Assembly (NCBI RefSeq): GCF_003287955.1
Contig: NZ_QMKP01000018.1
Location: 1-64,000 of the forward strand
DNA length: 64,000 nucleotides
DNA from: Arthrobacter sp. AQ5-06
GTDB lineage: Bacteria > Actinomycetota > Actinomycetes > Actinomycetales > Micrococcaceae
Direction of reading: 5' to 3'
Part shown: piece after piece, positions 35,902 to 44,455 of the stretch
Layout of the letters: every line of letters begins with the position of its first letter
Position numbering within the stretch: the stretch's first letter is position 1
Translations under genes and position numbers: made by a program
The notes under the pieces: generated by a model
What the model saw: the letters and a program-made list of their open reading frames with translations, nothing else
What the model was told of the DNA's origin: nothing
Database searches by the model: none

Positions 35902-37197
35902 TCACTTGTCGATGCGGTTGTCGTTCGCGTGCTGGACGATCTTGTCGAGCGTCTCTTCGGCGGTGGCGTCGCCGCGGATGGCGAGTGCCATCTGCTGGTT
36001 CAGGTAGTCGGTCATCGCGCCGGTCCACTGGAACGGCGTGGCCTTGGCATCCTTCAGCGCGCCGAACATGACCTGCATGGCTTTCACCTGAGCGGGGTCG
36101 AGGTTGCTGGAGACGGCGTCCATGACTTCATCGGTGCCCTCGGCGGTGCCGGGCGCGAATCCTACGGCGAGCTTGGTGAATGCGACCTGGTTCTCCTGGT
36201 TGGTGGCGAACTCGGCGAACGCGAGAGCGGCGGCCTTGTTCTTCGAGTCGGCGGAGACGTTGAGGCCCTGCACGAACAGCGGCGGGGTGCCGGGGCGTGG
36301 CGTGGCGACGGTATGCTCGAGCAGCGTCGGAGCCTTGGTGCGCAAGTCGCCGGCGAAACCGGATCCGCCGGTGGCGTAGGCAACCTTGCCCTGCAGGTAC
36401 ATCTCAGCGTTGCCGCCGTAGCTGCCGGTCAGCGACTCAGCTGGCATGGCGCCGGCCTTGTACGCGTCGGCATACTTCTGCACGATTTCGACGGCCTCGG
36501 GCGTGTTAAAGACGAACGTGCTGTCATCATCCATGATCTTTATGCCGGCGGACACAAAGGTGTCCACGCCCGGCATCGACGAGACGACCTTGACCTTGCC
36601 GGCGGAGTCTGCGGCGACCTGCTTGGCCAGATCGAGCCACCCGTCGGAGGTGGTGGGCAGGCTCTCCTCGGCGACGCCGTAGGGCTCAAGCTGCTGCATG
36701 TTCCACCAGGACTCGTCGCTGCCGAGGTACCAGGGCAGACCGTAGGTGCCCTCGACACCGCTGAACTGGCTGTATGCCTCCCAGCCGCCTTCGTTGTACT
36801 TGTCCGCCAGGCTCGGGTCGGCCTTGTCGAGGTCGAGCAGTTTGCCCGCCGTGACGAGCGGGAACGCGATGTCCGGCGGCAGGTTGAGCACGTCCGGCAG
36901 GGTGTTCGAGTTCGCCTGGCTGAGTATCTTGTCCTGGTAGCCGTCACCCGGCTGGTCGATCCAGTCGACCTGCACGTCTGGGTGTTCCTCCTCGAAGGCT
37001 GTGATGAGGTCCTCGAAGTATGGGGTGAATTTCTCGTTCTTCAGCGACCAGGTCTGGAACTGGACGGTGCCGCTGAGCTCGCCCGAGGTGTGGACGGGTC
37101 CGGCGGCACCGCCGCCCGCCGTGCCGCCGGTGCAGGCCGTCAGTGCCAGGGCGGCAGCCGCGGCGACGCCGATGGCCAGAGTTGATCGGATCTTCAT
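35902..37197 (-). CDS. Glycan ABC transporter substrate-binding lipoprotein
   Basis: A 431-residue family 1 solute-binding protein. The lipobox LTAC places the lipid-anchored Cys near residue 22, followed by a Gly-rich linker. The mature part has FQTWSLKNEKFTPYFEDLI, VDWIDQPGDGYQDKI and WYLGSDESWWNMQ. It is likely the binding protein for mannose-containing oligosaccharides released by the Endo H-like enzyme. The ATG at 37197 follows GAAGGAGAACG. As in the arabinan operon, no ATPase gene is included. Confidence 0.85.
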   Translation of the reverse strand: MKIRSTLAIGVAAAAALALTACTGGTAGGGAAGPVHTSGELSGTVQFQTWSLKNEKFTPYFEDLITAFEEEHPDVQVDWIDQPGDGYQDKILSQANSNTLPDVLNLPPDIAFPLVTAGKLLDLDKADPSLADKYNEGGWEAYSQFSGVEGTYGLPWYLGSDESWWNMQQLEPYGVAEESLPTTSDGWLDLAKQVAADSAGKVKVVSSMPGVDTFVSAGIKIMDDDSTFVFNTPEAVEIVQKYADAYKAGAMPAESLTGSYGGNAEMYLQGKVAYATGGSGFAGDLRTKAPTLLEHTVATPRPGTPPLFVQGLNVSADSKNKAAALAFAEFATNQENQVAFTKLAVGFAPGTAEGTDEVMDAVSSNLDPAQVKAMQVMFGALKDAKATPFQWTGAMTDYLNQQMALAIRGDATAEETLDKIVQHANDNRIDK

Positions 37198-37252
37198 GGA
37201 CGTTCTCCTTCGAAGGGGTCCAGATGCGCCAGCGTAGTTGGTGCGCATCCAT

Positions 37253-37270
37253 AGCTAAAGCGTTATAGTG
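37253..37270. promoter_or_regulatory. LacI-type operator between binding-protein and GH5 genes
   Basis: AGCTAAAGCGTTATAGTG lies in the divergent region and matches, in 14 of 18 positions, the reverse complement of the repeated sites at 39716-39749. It is probably the control site of the importer operon and the GH5 gene. Confidence 0.7.
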
Positions 37271-37336
37271 ATTAGCATTACATACGGGCGCTTTCTCGTC
37301 CAGCTACGACTTCATTCAGTTCCAGAAAGGACTGCG

Positions 37337-38641
37337 ATGTCTGCGACATCTCCCTCCGGTGCGCCACTGCGCTTCGGGGCCAACTACACCCCCTCGACGA
37401 ACTGGATGCATTCCTGGATGTCGCTGAACCTCGACGACGTCCGCCGGGATTTCGCAGGTCTGGCCGAGCTCGGCCTCGATCATGTGCGGATCTTCCCGCT
37501 GTGGCCGGTCCTGCAGCCCAACCGAACTCTGATCCGAGCCGAGGCGGTGGCTGATGTGCGCGCTGTCGTTGACGTGGGCGCGGAGTTTGGGATGGATGTC
37601 AGTGTGGACGTCATCCAGGGGCACCTGTCGAGCTTCGACTTCATGCCGTCGTGGCTGTACAGCTGGCACGACAAGAACATGTTCACGCACCCGGATGCCC
37701 TCGCCGGGCAGGTCGCCTTGGTCGAAGGGCTCGCCGTGGCGCTCGGCGGGGCGAAGAACTTCTTGGGCTTCACGACGGGCAATGAGACCAACCAGTTCTC
37801 GGCATCCGTGCATCCGTCACCGTGGCCGGTGACCATCGCGGAGGCCGCGAACTGGATCACCACCCTGTTGGATGCCGCCGATGCCGCAGCTCCCGACCAG
37901 GAGCACGTGCACAGCGAGTACGACGCCGCCTGGTACCTTGACGGGCACGGCTTCACGCCCGCCCTCGCCGCGCGACTGGGCGCCATGACGACCGTGCACT
38001 CCTGGATCTTTAACGGCACCGCGCAGCGGTATGGCGGGCGCTCGGAGGCATCCGATCGCCATGCGGAGTACATGATCGAGGTCTCCCGCGCGTTCGCGAG
38101 CGACCCTCAGCGGCGCATCTGGCTGCAGGAGGTCGGCGCGCCGTCGAACTGCCTGACGACCGATGAGATGCCGGGTTTCCTCGAGGCGACGGTGCGCAAC
38201 GCCGCGCGCACCGAGAATCTGTGGGGCGTCACCTGGTGGTGCTCGCACGACGTCAGCCGCAGCCTCGCCGACTTTCCCGAGCTGGAGTACTCGCTCGGCT
38301 TGATTGACCAGTCCGGCGCCGCGAAGCCGCTGGGACGGCGCTTCGCCGAGATTATCCCCCAGCTGCGCGAACGGCGTGATCTCGCGGCGCGCCGGCTCGC
38401 CATCGTCATCGAGGTCGACGCCGAGGGCACCCCGGTCAGCCGCGGCGCTCTCGCGCCGGGCGGGTCGATCTTCGATGCATGGGTGTCCGCCTGCGCGGAC
38501 GGGGTGGACGCGACGTTCGTCACGTCCATGGATGCTTCGGATGCGGCGGCGCTTGCCGCCCGCGGCATCACCGGGCTGGTACACCCGGACCTGTCGAAGG
38601 GTGTGGCGACCTACTCGTCAAACAACACCATCGTCGGGTGA
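37337..38641 (+). CDS. GH5-type glycosidase, probable beta-mannosidase of the N-glycan core
   Basis: A 434-residue clan GH-A barrel. The acid/base Glu150 sits in TTGNETNQF and the nucleophile Glu265 in [39 protein letters not shown] and [27 protein letters not shown] are strong signatures. The family resembles actinobacterial GH5 enzymes (subfamily 18 in bifidobacteria) that split Man-beta-1,4-GlcNAc. No signal peptide, so it acts in the cytoplasm. The ATG at 37337 follows AGAAAGGAC; a GTG at 37268 would overlap the operator. Confidence 0.8.
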   Translation: MSATSPSGAPLRFGANYTPSTNWMHSWMSLNLDDVRRDFAGLAELGLDHVRIFPLWPVLQPNRTLIRAEAVADVRAVVDVGAEFGMDVSVDVIQGHLSSFDFMPSWLYSWHDKNMFTHPDALAGQVALVEGLAVALGGAKNFLGFTTGNETNQFSASVHPSPWPVTIAEAANWITTLLDAADAAAPDQEHVHSEYDAAWYLDGHGFTPALAARLGAMTTVHSWIFNGTAQRYGGRSEASDRHAEYMIEVSRAFASDPQRRIWLQEVGAPSNCLTTDEMPGFLEATVRNAARTENLWGVTWWCSHDVSRSLADFPELEYSLGLIDQSGAAKPLGRRFAEIIPQLRERRDLAARRLAIVIEVDAEGTPVSRGALAPGGSIFDAWVSACADGVDATFVTSMDASDAAALAARGITGLVHPDLSKGVATYSSNNTIVG

Positions 38642-38679
38642 GGCCGTCGGACTAAGGCCCGAGGACGGCGGCTTCCGGC

Positions 38680-39705
38680 TCAGGCCTGCGGGCGGCCGGT
38701 GCTGTCGCGCACCGTGAGTACCGGGCGCGGGCCGCTGCGGTCGGGCAGGATGGCAGGCGCGTCGAGTTGCTCGAGCAGGAACTCCGCCGCATGCTCACCA
38801 AGACGGAACGTGTCGCGGGTGAGGCAGGTGATCGAAGGGTGCACGAGCCCAGTCACGACGGAGTCGTCGAAGGATGCCAGCGACAGCTCGGCGGGCACGG
38901 GGACGCCCATTTCCTGCGCGACGCGCAGCCCGGCGATGGCCATCACGTCGTTGTCGAAGACGACGGCCGTGGGGCGTTCGCGCCTGCTCAACAGCCCGCG
39001 CATCACCGAGGAGACCTCAAGCGGGGAGTAGTCGGTCGCGATCGCCTCGCCGGCCACCTCGCGATCGGCAAGCTCCGTGAGCACGCCTGCGCGCAGACGC
39101 GCGTGCTCGTATTCCTCCGGGCCGGAGATGTAGACGATGCGCCGGTGGCCGAGGCCCGCGAGGTAGCCGAAGACCGACTGCGCGGCCTGCGCATCGTCGA
39201 GCCAGATGGTCGCCGGATCCTCTGCGCTGGAAGGCCGACCGCCGATCACGATCGCGGGGAGGCCGAGCGAGCCCAGGATCGCCGGACGGGGGTCGTCCTC
39301 ACGCGGGTCGAGCACGATGACGCCGTCGACCTGGTTGGCGCTGTGCCAGCGCCGGTAGGTCGCGATCTCCTCGTCCATGGACGGTACGACGACGAGCTGT
39401 AGGCTGATGCGCCGCTGCGCCAGCGAGGACTGCACTCCGGCGATGAGGTCGGTGAAGAACGCCTCCGTCCCGAGCGTGCGGGCGGGACGGTTGACCGCGA
39501 AGCCGACGACGCCGGCGCGCGCACCGACGAGAGCGCGCGCTGTGGAGCTGGGCTGCCACTCGTACTGGTCGGCGATCGTGAGGATGCGCTGGCGCGTCTC
39601 CTCGCTGACTCCGGGGCGGCCGTTCAGCGCGAAAGAGACTGCTCCGGGGGAGACCCCGGCCAATCGGGCGATGTCCGCGATGGTGAAACGCTTGGCCTCT
39701 GACAT
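38680..39705 (-). CDS. LacI-family repressor of the mannan/N-glycan island
   Basis: A 341-residue LacI regulator. The helix-turn-helix is intact (TIADIARLAGVSPGAVSFALNG), with hinge QPSSTARAL and a sugar-sensing domain (VVFDNDVMAIAGL; LASFDDSVVTGLVHPSIT). It is divergent from the GH38 gene, and two tandem operator copies lie directly upstream of its start, so it is probably self-regulated and controls all island genes. Confidence 0.88.
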   Translation of the reverse strand: MSEAKRFTIADIARLAGVSPGAVSFALNGRPGVSEETRQRILTIADQYEWQPSSTARALVGARAGVVGFAVNRPARTLGTEAFFTDLIAGVQSSLAQRRISLQLVVVPSMDEEIATYRRWHSANQVDGVIVLDPREDDPRPAILGSLGLPAIVIGGRPSSAEDPATIWLDDAQAAQSVFGYLAGLGHRRIVYISGPEEYEHARLRAGVLTELADREVAGEAIATDYSPLEVSSVMRGLLSRRERPTAVVFDNDVMAIAGLRVAQEMGVPVPAELSLASFDDSVVTGLVHPSITCLTRDTFRLGEHAAEFLLEQLDAPAILPDRSGPRPVLTVRDSTGRPQA

Positions 39706-39715
39706 AGACTCACTG

Positions 39716-39749
39716 TACTATATCGCTTTAGTACTATATCGCTTTAGTA
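39716..39749. promoter_or_regulatory. Two overlapping LacI-type operator copies
   Basis: TACTATATCGCTTTAGTA occurs at 39716-39733 and again at 39732-39749, a tandem with a 16-base period. The 18-mer is an imperfect palindrome (TACTA...TAGTA around CG). It lies between the LacI gene and the GH38 gene, and a related copy in reverse orientation lies at 37253. Confidence 0.8.
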
Positions 39750-39814
39750 GGATCGTTGATGACGATCCTCTGGAACGCCCCACCTTCATTCTCACATCGC
39801 AGAGGAGCTCTACC

Positions 39815-42800
39815 GTGCACGAAGAGACTTCGCTCACCGTTGGGCGCGTGAACCGCGTCCTCATTGAGCGCGTCCGCCCCGCCATCCACTCGGCCCGCAT
39901 GCCGCTCGAGATCGCCGTGCACCAGCTGCCGGGCGAGCCCATCACCCCTACCGAGGGCCTAGCCCTCGACTACCAGCCCTTCACCGCCGGCAGCATGTGG
40001 GGTCCAGCCTGGGGCACCACATGGTTTCGTGTTCGCGGGGAATTGCCGGCCGAGTGGGCAGGGCGTAAGGTCGAGGCCCTCATCGACCTCGGCTTCGACG
40101 TGAACATGACCGGCTTCCAGTGTGAGGCCTTGGCCTACCGGCCCGACGGCACGCCGATCAAGAGCATCAACCCGCGCAACCAGTGGCTCCCTGTCGACGC
40201 CGTCGCCGGGCACGGTGTCGAGTTCTACCTCGAGGGCGCCTCGAACCCGACGCTGCTCGACTACCACCCGTTCCTACCGACGCAGGAGGGCGACATCCTC
40301 ACCTCCTCCCCCGAGCCGCTGTACCGCGTGCGGCACATGGATCTCGCCGTCTTCGAGCCCGAGGTGTTCGAGTTGTCGCTCGACCTCGACGTGCTCATCG
40401 AGCTGCAGGCCGAGCTGCCCGAGTCTTTGCCGCGCCGCATGCGCATCCTGAAGGCCCTAGATGACGCGCTCGATGTGCTCGACCTGCAGCGCATCATCGA
40501 GACCGCGCCGGACGCCCGCGCGAGGCTGGCCGAGGTGCTCGCCTCGCCCGCCGAGGCGAGCGCGCATCGCATCGCCGCCGTCGGTCACGCCCACATCGAC
40601 TCTGCGTGGCTGTGGCCCGTACGCGAGACGATCCGCAAGGTCGCCCGCACCACCTCATCGATGACGACGCTGATCGACGAGCAGCCGGAGTTCAAATACG
40701 GCATGTCCAGCGCCCAGCAGTACGCATGGATCAAGGAGCACCGGCCCGAGGTCTGGGAGCGTGTGAAGGCCGCCGTCGAGGACGGACGCTTCCTGCCGCT
40801 GGGCGGCATGTGGGTCGAGTCCGATACGGTCATGCCGACCGGCGAATCGCTTGTGCGCCAGTTCTCGCACGGGCAGCGTTTCTTCGAACGCGAGTTCGGC
40901 ATCCGCTCGAAGGGCGTCTGGCTGCCCGACAGCTTCGGCTATTCCCCCGCCCTGCCGCAGCTCATGCGCCGAGCCGGGTTCGAATGGTTCTTCACGCAGA
41001 AGATCTCCTGGAACCAGCGCAACGTCTTCCCGCATCACTCCTTCCTGTGGGAGGGCATCGACGGCTCACGCATGTTCACGCACTTCCCACCGATGGATAC
41101 CTACAACTCTCAGCTGAGCGGCATGGAGGTCGCCAAGGCCAGCCGCCAGTTCAAGGAAAACCGCGTCGCGACCATGTCGATCGCCCCCGTTGGTTGGGGC
41201 GACGGCGGCGGCGGCACCACCCGTGAGATGACTGGTCGCGCGGCGCGCATGGCCGACCTCGAGGGATCGGCGAGGGTCGAGTGGAAGCACCCCGACGACT
41301 TCTTCACGGATGCCAAGGCCGAGCTGACCGACCCCGCCGTCTGGGTCGGCGAGCTGTACCTCGAGCTGCACCGAGGCACCCTCACCAGCCAGCACGCCAC
41401 GAAGGCGCTGCACCGCTGGGCCGAGCAGGCGCTCATCGAAGCCGAGCTGTGGACGGCGACCGCCGCCGTGCAGCTGGGCGCGGAGTACCCGTACGAGGAG
41501 TTCGACCGTATGTGGCAGCTGGTGCTGCTGCAGGAGTTCCATGACATCCTGCCCGGTACCTCGATCGCGTGGGTGCACCGCGAGGCCGTCGAGGTGCTCT
41601 CGGGTGTGCGTTCAGATGCTCAGGCGCTCTCGGCCACGGCACGTCAAGCGCTGGCCGGCGAGGGTGACAAGGTGCTGCGTTTCGTGCCGACCTCGGTCGA
41701 CAACGGTCTCGCGCTCGGCGCTTCCTTCCATACCCGGTCGTTGAGCGGGGACGGCGAAGCCGAATCGAGCGGTGCACTGGGCGACTTCGCGAGCCGAAGC
41801 GCCGAAACGCAGAACGGCCTCGTCCCAGTACTCATCTCCGCCGGTGGGCTCTCGGGTGTGCTTTCGGATGCTCAGGTCCTCTCGACCGCGGCGCCCCAGA
41901 CGCCCGCCGGCGAAGGCGACAAGGCGCTGCGTTTCGTGCCGGCCCCAGTCGAGAACGGTCTCGCGGCACTGAACGAGGAGTGCGGCGGCTACCGCCTCGA
42001 GAACGGTCTCGTCTCGGTGCTCATCTCCGCCGAGGGGCTCATCACGTCGGCTATGGACGAGGGGACCGGTCGCGAGGCGATCCCCGCCGACCAGCCGGCG
42101 AACCTGTTCCAGCTACACCAGGACTTCCCGAACATGTGGGACGCGTGGGACATCGACCGCTACTACCGCAACCGCGTCGACGACCTCACGGCCGCGTCGT
42201 CGGTCACGGCATCCCTGGTCGACGGCGTCGCCACCGTCGTTGTGAAGCGCGAGTTCTCGGCATCGAGCATCAAGCAGACAATCATGTTGCGCCCGAACTC
42301 ACGAACCGTGGTGCTGCGCAACGACATCGACTGGCACGAGACCGAGAAGCTGCTGAAGCTGGCCTTCCCGCTTGACATCTTCGCCCGCGAGACGGCCGCC
42401 GAGACGCAGTTCGGCTTCCAGCGCCGCGCGACCCACGTGAACACGAGCTGGGAGGCGGCGAAGTTCGAGACCTCCATGCACCGCTTCGTGCTCGTCGAAG
42501 AGGACGGCTTCGGTGCCGCGCTCGTGAACGATTCCATCTACGGGTACGACACGTCTCGCGCATCCGATGATGATGACGTCACGACCACCGTCCGGCTGTC
42601 CCTGCTGCGTGCGCCGCGCTTCCCCGACCCCGACACGGACCACGGCCACCACAAGATCGAGGTGGGCTTCGTCATCGGGGCGAATGCCGCGATCGCGACT
42701 GCCGAGGGCATTAAACTCAACGCGCCTGCAACGCTCGTGCGTGGCGCGAATGAAGTGGAGCCGCTGCTCTCGGTGACTGGCGAGGGCATCGTCGTGTCGA

Positions 42801-43015
42801 GCGTGAAGCTCGCCGACGACCGCTCGGGTGACGTCATTGTTCGCGTGTACGAGTCGCTCGGCCGTCGCGCCCGGGGCGAGCTGTCGGTGGGCTTCGCGCA
42901 CGCCGGCATCCGCGAGGTCTCGCTCATCGAGGACAACATCGACAACGCGCGCACCGGGGCCGAGCTCTCGCTGAAGCCGTTCGAGGTCCGCACCCTGCGC
43001 ATCGCGCGGGCCTGA
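39815..43015 (+). CDS. GH38 alpha-mannosidase
   Basis: A 1066-residue family 38 retaining zinc enzyme. The zinc ligands His260 and Asp262 lie in GHAHIDSAWLW, and the nucleophile Asp372 in LPDSFGYSPALP. HDILPGTSIAWVHREA precedes the C-terminal beta-sandwich domains. It probably removes alpha-1,3 and alpha-1,6 mannose after the GH92 enzyme has trimmed alpha-1,2 linkages. No signal peptide. The GTG at 39815 follows AGAGGAGC. An unusual duplicated linker of about 150 residues lies between catalytic and C-terminal parts. Confidence 0.9.
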   Translation: MHEETSLTVGRVNRVLIERVRPAIHSARMPLEIAVHQLPGEPITPTEGLALDYQPFTAGSMWGPAWGTTWFRVRGELPAEWAGRKVEALIDLGFDVNMTGFQCEALAYRPDGTPIKSINPRNQWLPVDAVAGHGVEFYLEGASNPTLLDYHPFLPTQEGDILTSSPEPLYRVRHMDLAVFEPEVFELSLDLDVLIELQAELPESLPRRMRILKALDDALDVLDLQRIIETAPDARARLAEVLASPAEASAHRIAAVGHAHIDSAWLWPVRETIRKVARTTSSMTTLIDEQPEFKYGMSSAQQYAWIKEHRPEVWERVKAAVEDGRFLPLGGMWVESDTVMPTGESLVRQFSHGQRFFEREFGIRSKGVWLPDSFGYSPALPQLMRRAGFEWFFTQKISWNQRNVFPHHSFLWEGIDGSRMFTHFPPMDTYNSQLSGMEVAKASRQFKENRVATMSIAPVGWGDGGGGTTREMTGRAARMADLEGSARVEWKHPDDFFTDAKAELTDPAVWVGELYLELHRGTLTSQHATKALHRWAEQALIEAELWTATAAVQLGAEYPYEEFDRMWQLVLLQEFHDILPGTSIAWVHREAVEVLSGVRSDAQALSATARQALAGEGDKVLRFVPTSVDNGLALGASFHTRSLSGDGEAESSGALGDFASRSAETQNGLVPVLISAGGLSGVLSDAQVLSTAAPQTPAGEGDKALRFVPAPVENGLAALNEECGGYRLENGLVSVLISAEGLITSAMDEGTGREAIPADQPANLFQLHQDFPNMWDAWDIDRYYRNRVDDLTAASSVTASLVDGVATVVVKREFSASSIKQTIMLRPNSRTVVLRNDIDWHETEKLLKLAFPLDIFARETAAETQFGFQRRATHVNTSWEAAKFETSMHRFVLVEEDGFGAALVNDSIYGYDTSRASDDDDVTTTVRLSLLRAPRFPDPDTDHGHHKIEVGFVIGANAAIATAEGIKLNAPATLVRGANEVEPLLSVTGEGIVVSSVKLADDRSGDVIVRVYESLGRRARGELSVGFAHAGIREVSLIEDNIDNARTGAELSLKPFEVRTLRIARA
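41600..42040 (+). repeat. Direct in-frame duplication inside the GH38 gene
   Basis: Two adjacent units, 41600-41851 (84 codons) and 41852-42040 (63 codons), both run SGVxSDAQxLS...AGEGDKxLRFVPxxVxNGLA and end in NGLVxVLISAxGL. The units differ by many substitutions and by about 21 residues of extra low-complexity sequence in the first, so the duplication is not recent. Confidence 0.75.
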
Positions 43016-43117
43016 CCCGGCAACGTCCGAACCGAGAAATCACACCCGCCGGCGGACCTCGCGCGGAAGGGACGAGGATTCAGCGAATCTTCAGGCAAAC
43101 ATCACTTGGAGGTGGTC

Positions 43118-44026
43118 ATGAACGGCGTAACTATGGCTGTGGATCTGGGCGGCACTAAGGTCGAGGCCGCTTTGGTGGACGCTCAGGGTGCGGTGTTGAC
43201 GCGGACTCGTCGGCGTGCGGCGACGGGCCCAGGCGCGGGACCCGCCGAGCTACGGTCGGCGGTGCAGGCCGTTGTGGCTGGGGCGCTCGAGGCGCAACCG
43301 CCGGGGTACGTGCTCGAGGCGGTGGGAATCGGCAGTGCTGGCCCTCTGGACAGCGTGGCGGAGACGGTGTCACCGTTGAATCTCCCCGTCCGCGACTTCC
43401 CGATCGTCTCGGTCGTGCGAGATGTCGTAGGAGAGACGCTTCCGGTCAGAATGGCGCTCGACGGTCTGTGCGTCGCCTTGGCAGAGTCCCGCTTCGGCGC
43501 CGCGACGGGTGTCTCAACCAGTGTGTCGATGGTGGTCTCCACCGGAATCGGCGGCGGGATCGTGATCGGCGGTGCACCGCTCGTCGGCGAGCACGGCAAT
43601 GCCGGGCACATCGGTCAACTCCGCGTTTCCAGCGAGGAGTCTCCGGAGTGTGCGACGGTCGGCACCCTCGAGTCAGTCGCTTCAGGGCCGGCCTCGGTGG
43701 CGTGGGCGCAGATGCAAGGATGGACCGGCCAAAACGGCGAAGATCTGGCGTGCTGCGCCCGTTCCGGTGACAGTCTGGCACGGGCGGCGATCGAACGATC
43801 GGCGAAGGCGGTCGGGCAGGCCCTCGCAGGAGTGTGTGCGCTGCTGGACGTTGACCTTATCGTCATCGGCGGCGGCTTTTCCCATGTCTCTGACGACTAT
43901 GTCGACCTGGTCGAGGCGTGTGCGCACCGCGCTGCCGTATTGCCGGCGGCGCAAACGGTGAAGGTCGTGCGGGCCGCGCTCGGCTCCGACGCCCCTCTTG
44001 TTGGTGCGTCCTTGCTTCGGCCCTGA
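43118..44026 (+). CDS. ROK-family sugar kinase
   Basis: A 302-residue ROK kinase. The ATP-binding DLGGTKVEAALVD opens the protein, GIGSAGPLD and STGIGGGIVIGG follow, and the catalytic region is present. At the usual zinc site (CxCGxxGCxE) it reads ECATVGTLE, so most of the zinc cysteines are gone. It probably phosphorylates mannose or N-acetylglucosamine released by the island's glycosidases. The ATG at 43118 follows TTGGAGG. Confidence 0.82.
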   Translation: MNGVTMAVDLGGTKVEAALVDAQGAVLTRTRRRAATGPGAGPAELRSAVQAVVAGALEAQPPGYVLEAVGIGSAGPLDSVAETVSPLNLPVRDFPIVSVVRDVVGETLPVRMALDGLCVALAESRFGAATGVSTSVSMVVSTGIGGGIVIGGAPLVGEHGNAGHIGQLRVSSEESPECATVGTLESVASGPASVAWAQMQGWTGQNGEDLACCARSGDSLARAAIERSAKAVGQALAGVCALLDVDLIVIGGGFSHVSDDYVDLVEACAHRAAVLPAAQTVKVVRAALGSDAPLVGASLLRP

Positions 44027-44125
44027 CCATCTCATTGCGAGAACACCACGCTCAGAGAAGCACTGCGTAAGCGCCGCTGGCGTCGTCGCAGACGGAACGT
44101 CGATCTAATCCCAAGAGGGGCCGCC

Positions 44126-44400
44126 ATGTTCGTTGAACTGCAGAACACCCCGCCTCCGTATGCCTGGGGATCGCAGACGGCGATCGCCAAGCTCCAGGGC
44201 CGCGAGCCGTCCGGCGAGCCGGAGGCAGAGTTGTGGCTTGGGGCCCATGAGGCTCGCCTGCGCGCCTTGCCGACGGATCCGGCGTGGGGCATCCCGACCT
44301 CGCGTCGTGGATCGCTGCGGACTCAGCGTCCGCCAACCTCACCCAGCCACGACTGCCGTTCCTGTTGAAACTTCTCGCTGCCGATGCGCCGCTGTTTCTT
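44126..44400 (+). pseudogene. manA: Mannose-6-phosphate isomerase, truncated and frameshifted
   Basis: The first about 45 residues (MFVELQNTPPPYAWGSQTAI, EAELWLGAHEARLRALPTDP) are a class I mannose-6-phosphate isomerase N-terminus. After about 44275 the frame moves and continues as WGHPDLASWIAAD and LPFLLKLLAADAPL. Similarity stops near 44395, so the remaining 75 percent of the gene, including most zinc ligands, is missing. It would have fed mannose-6-phosphate to glycolysis for the island; it marks the island's right break. Confidence 0.85.
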
Positions 44401-44455
44401 CGTGTGGTTCTCGAAAGTCTCCAGTGCTTATGGTTCCCTAGGGACGCTGCGTTGG

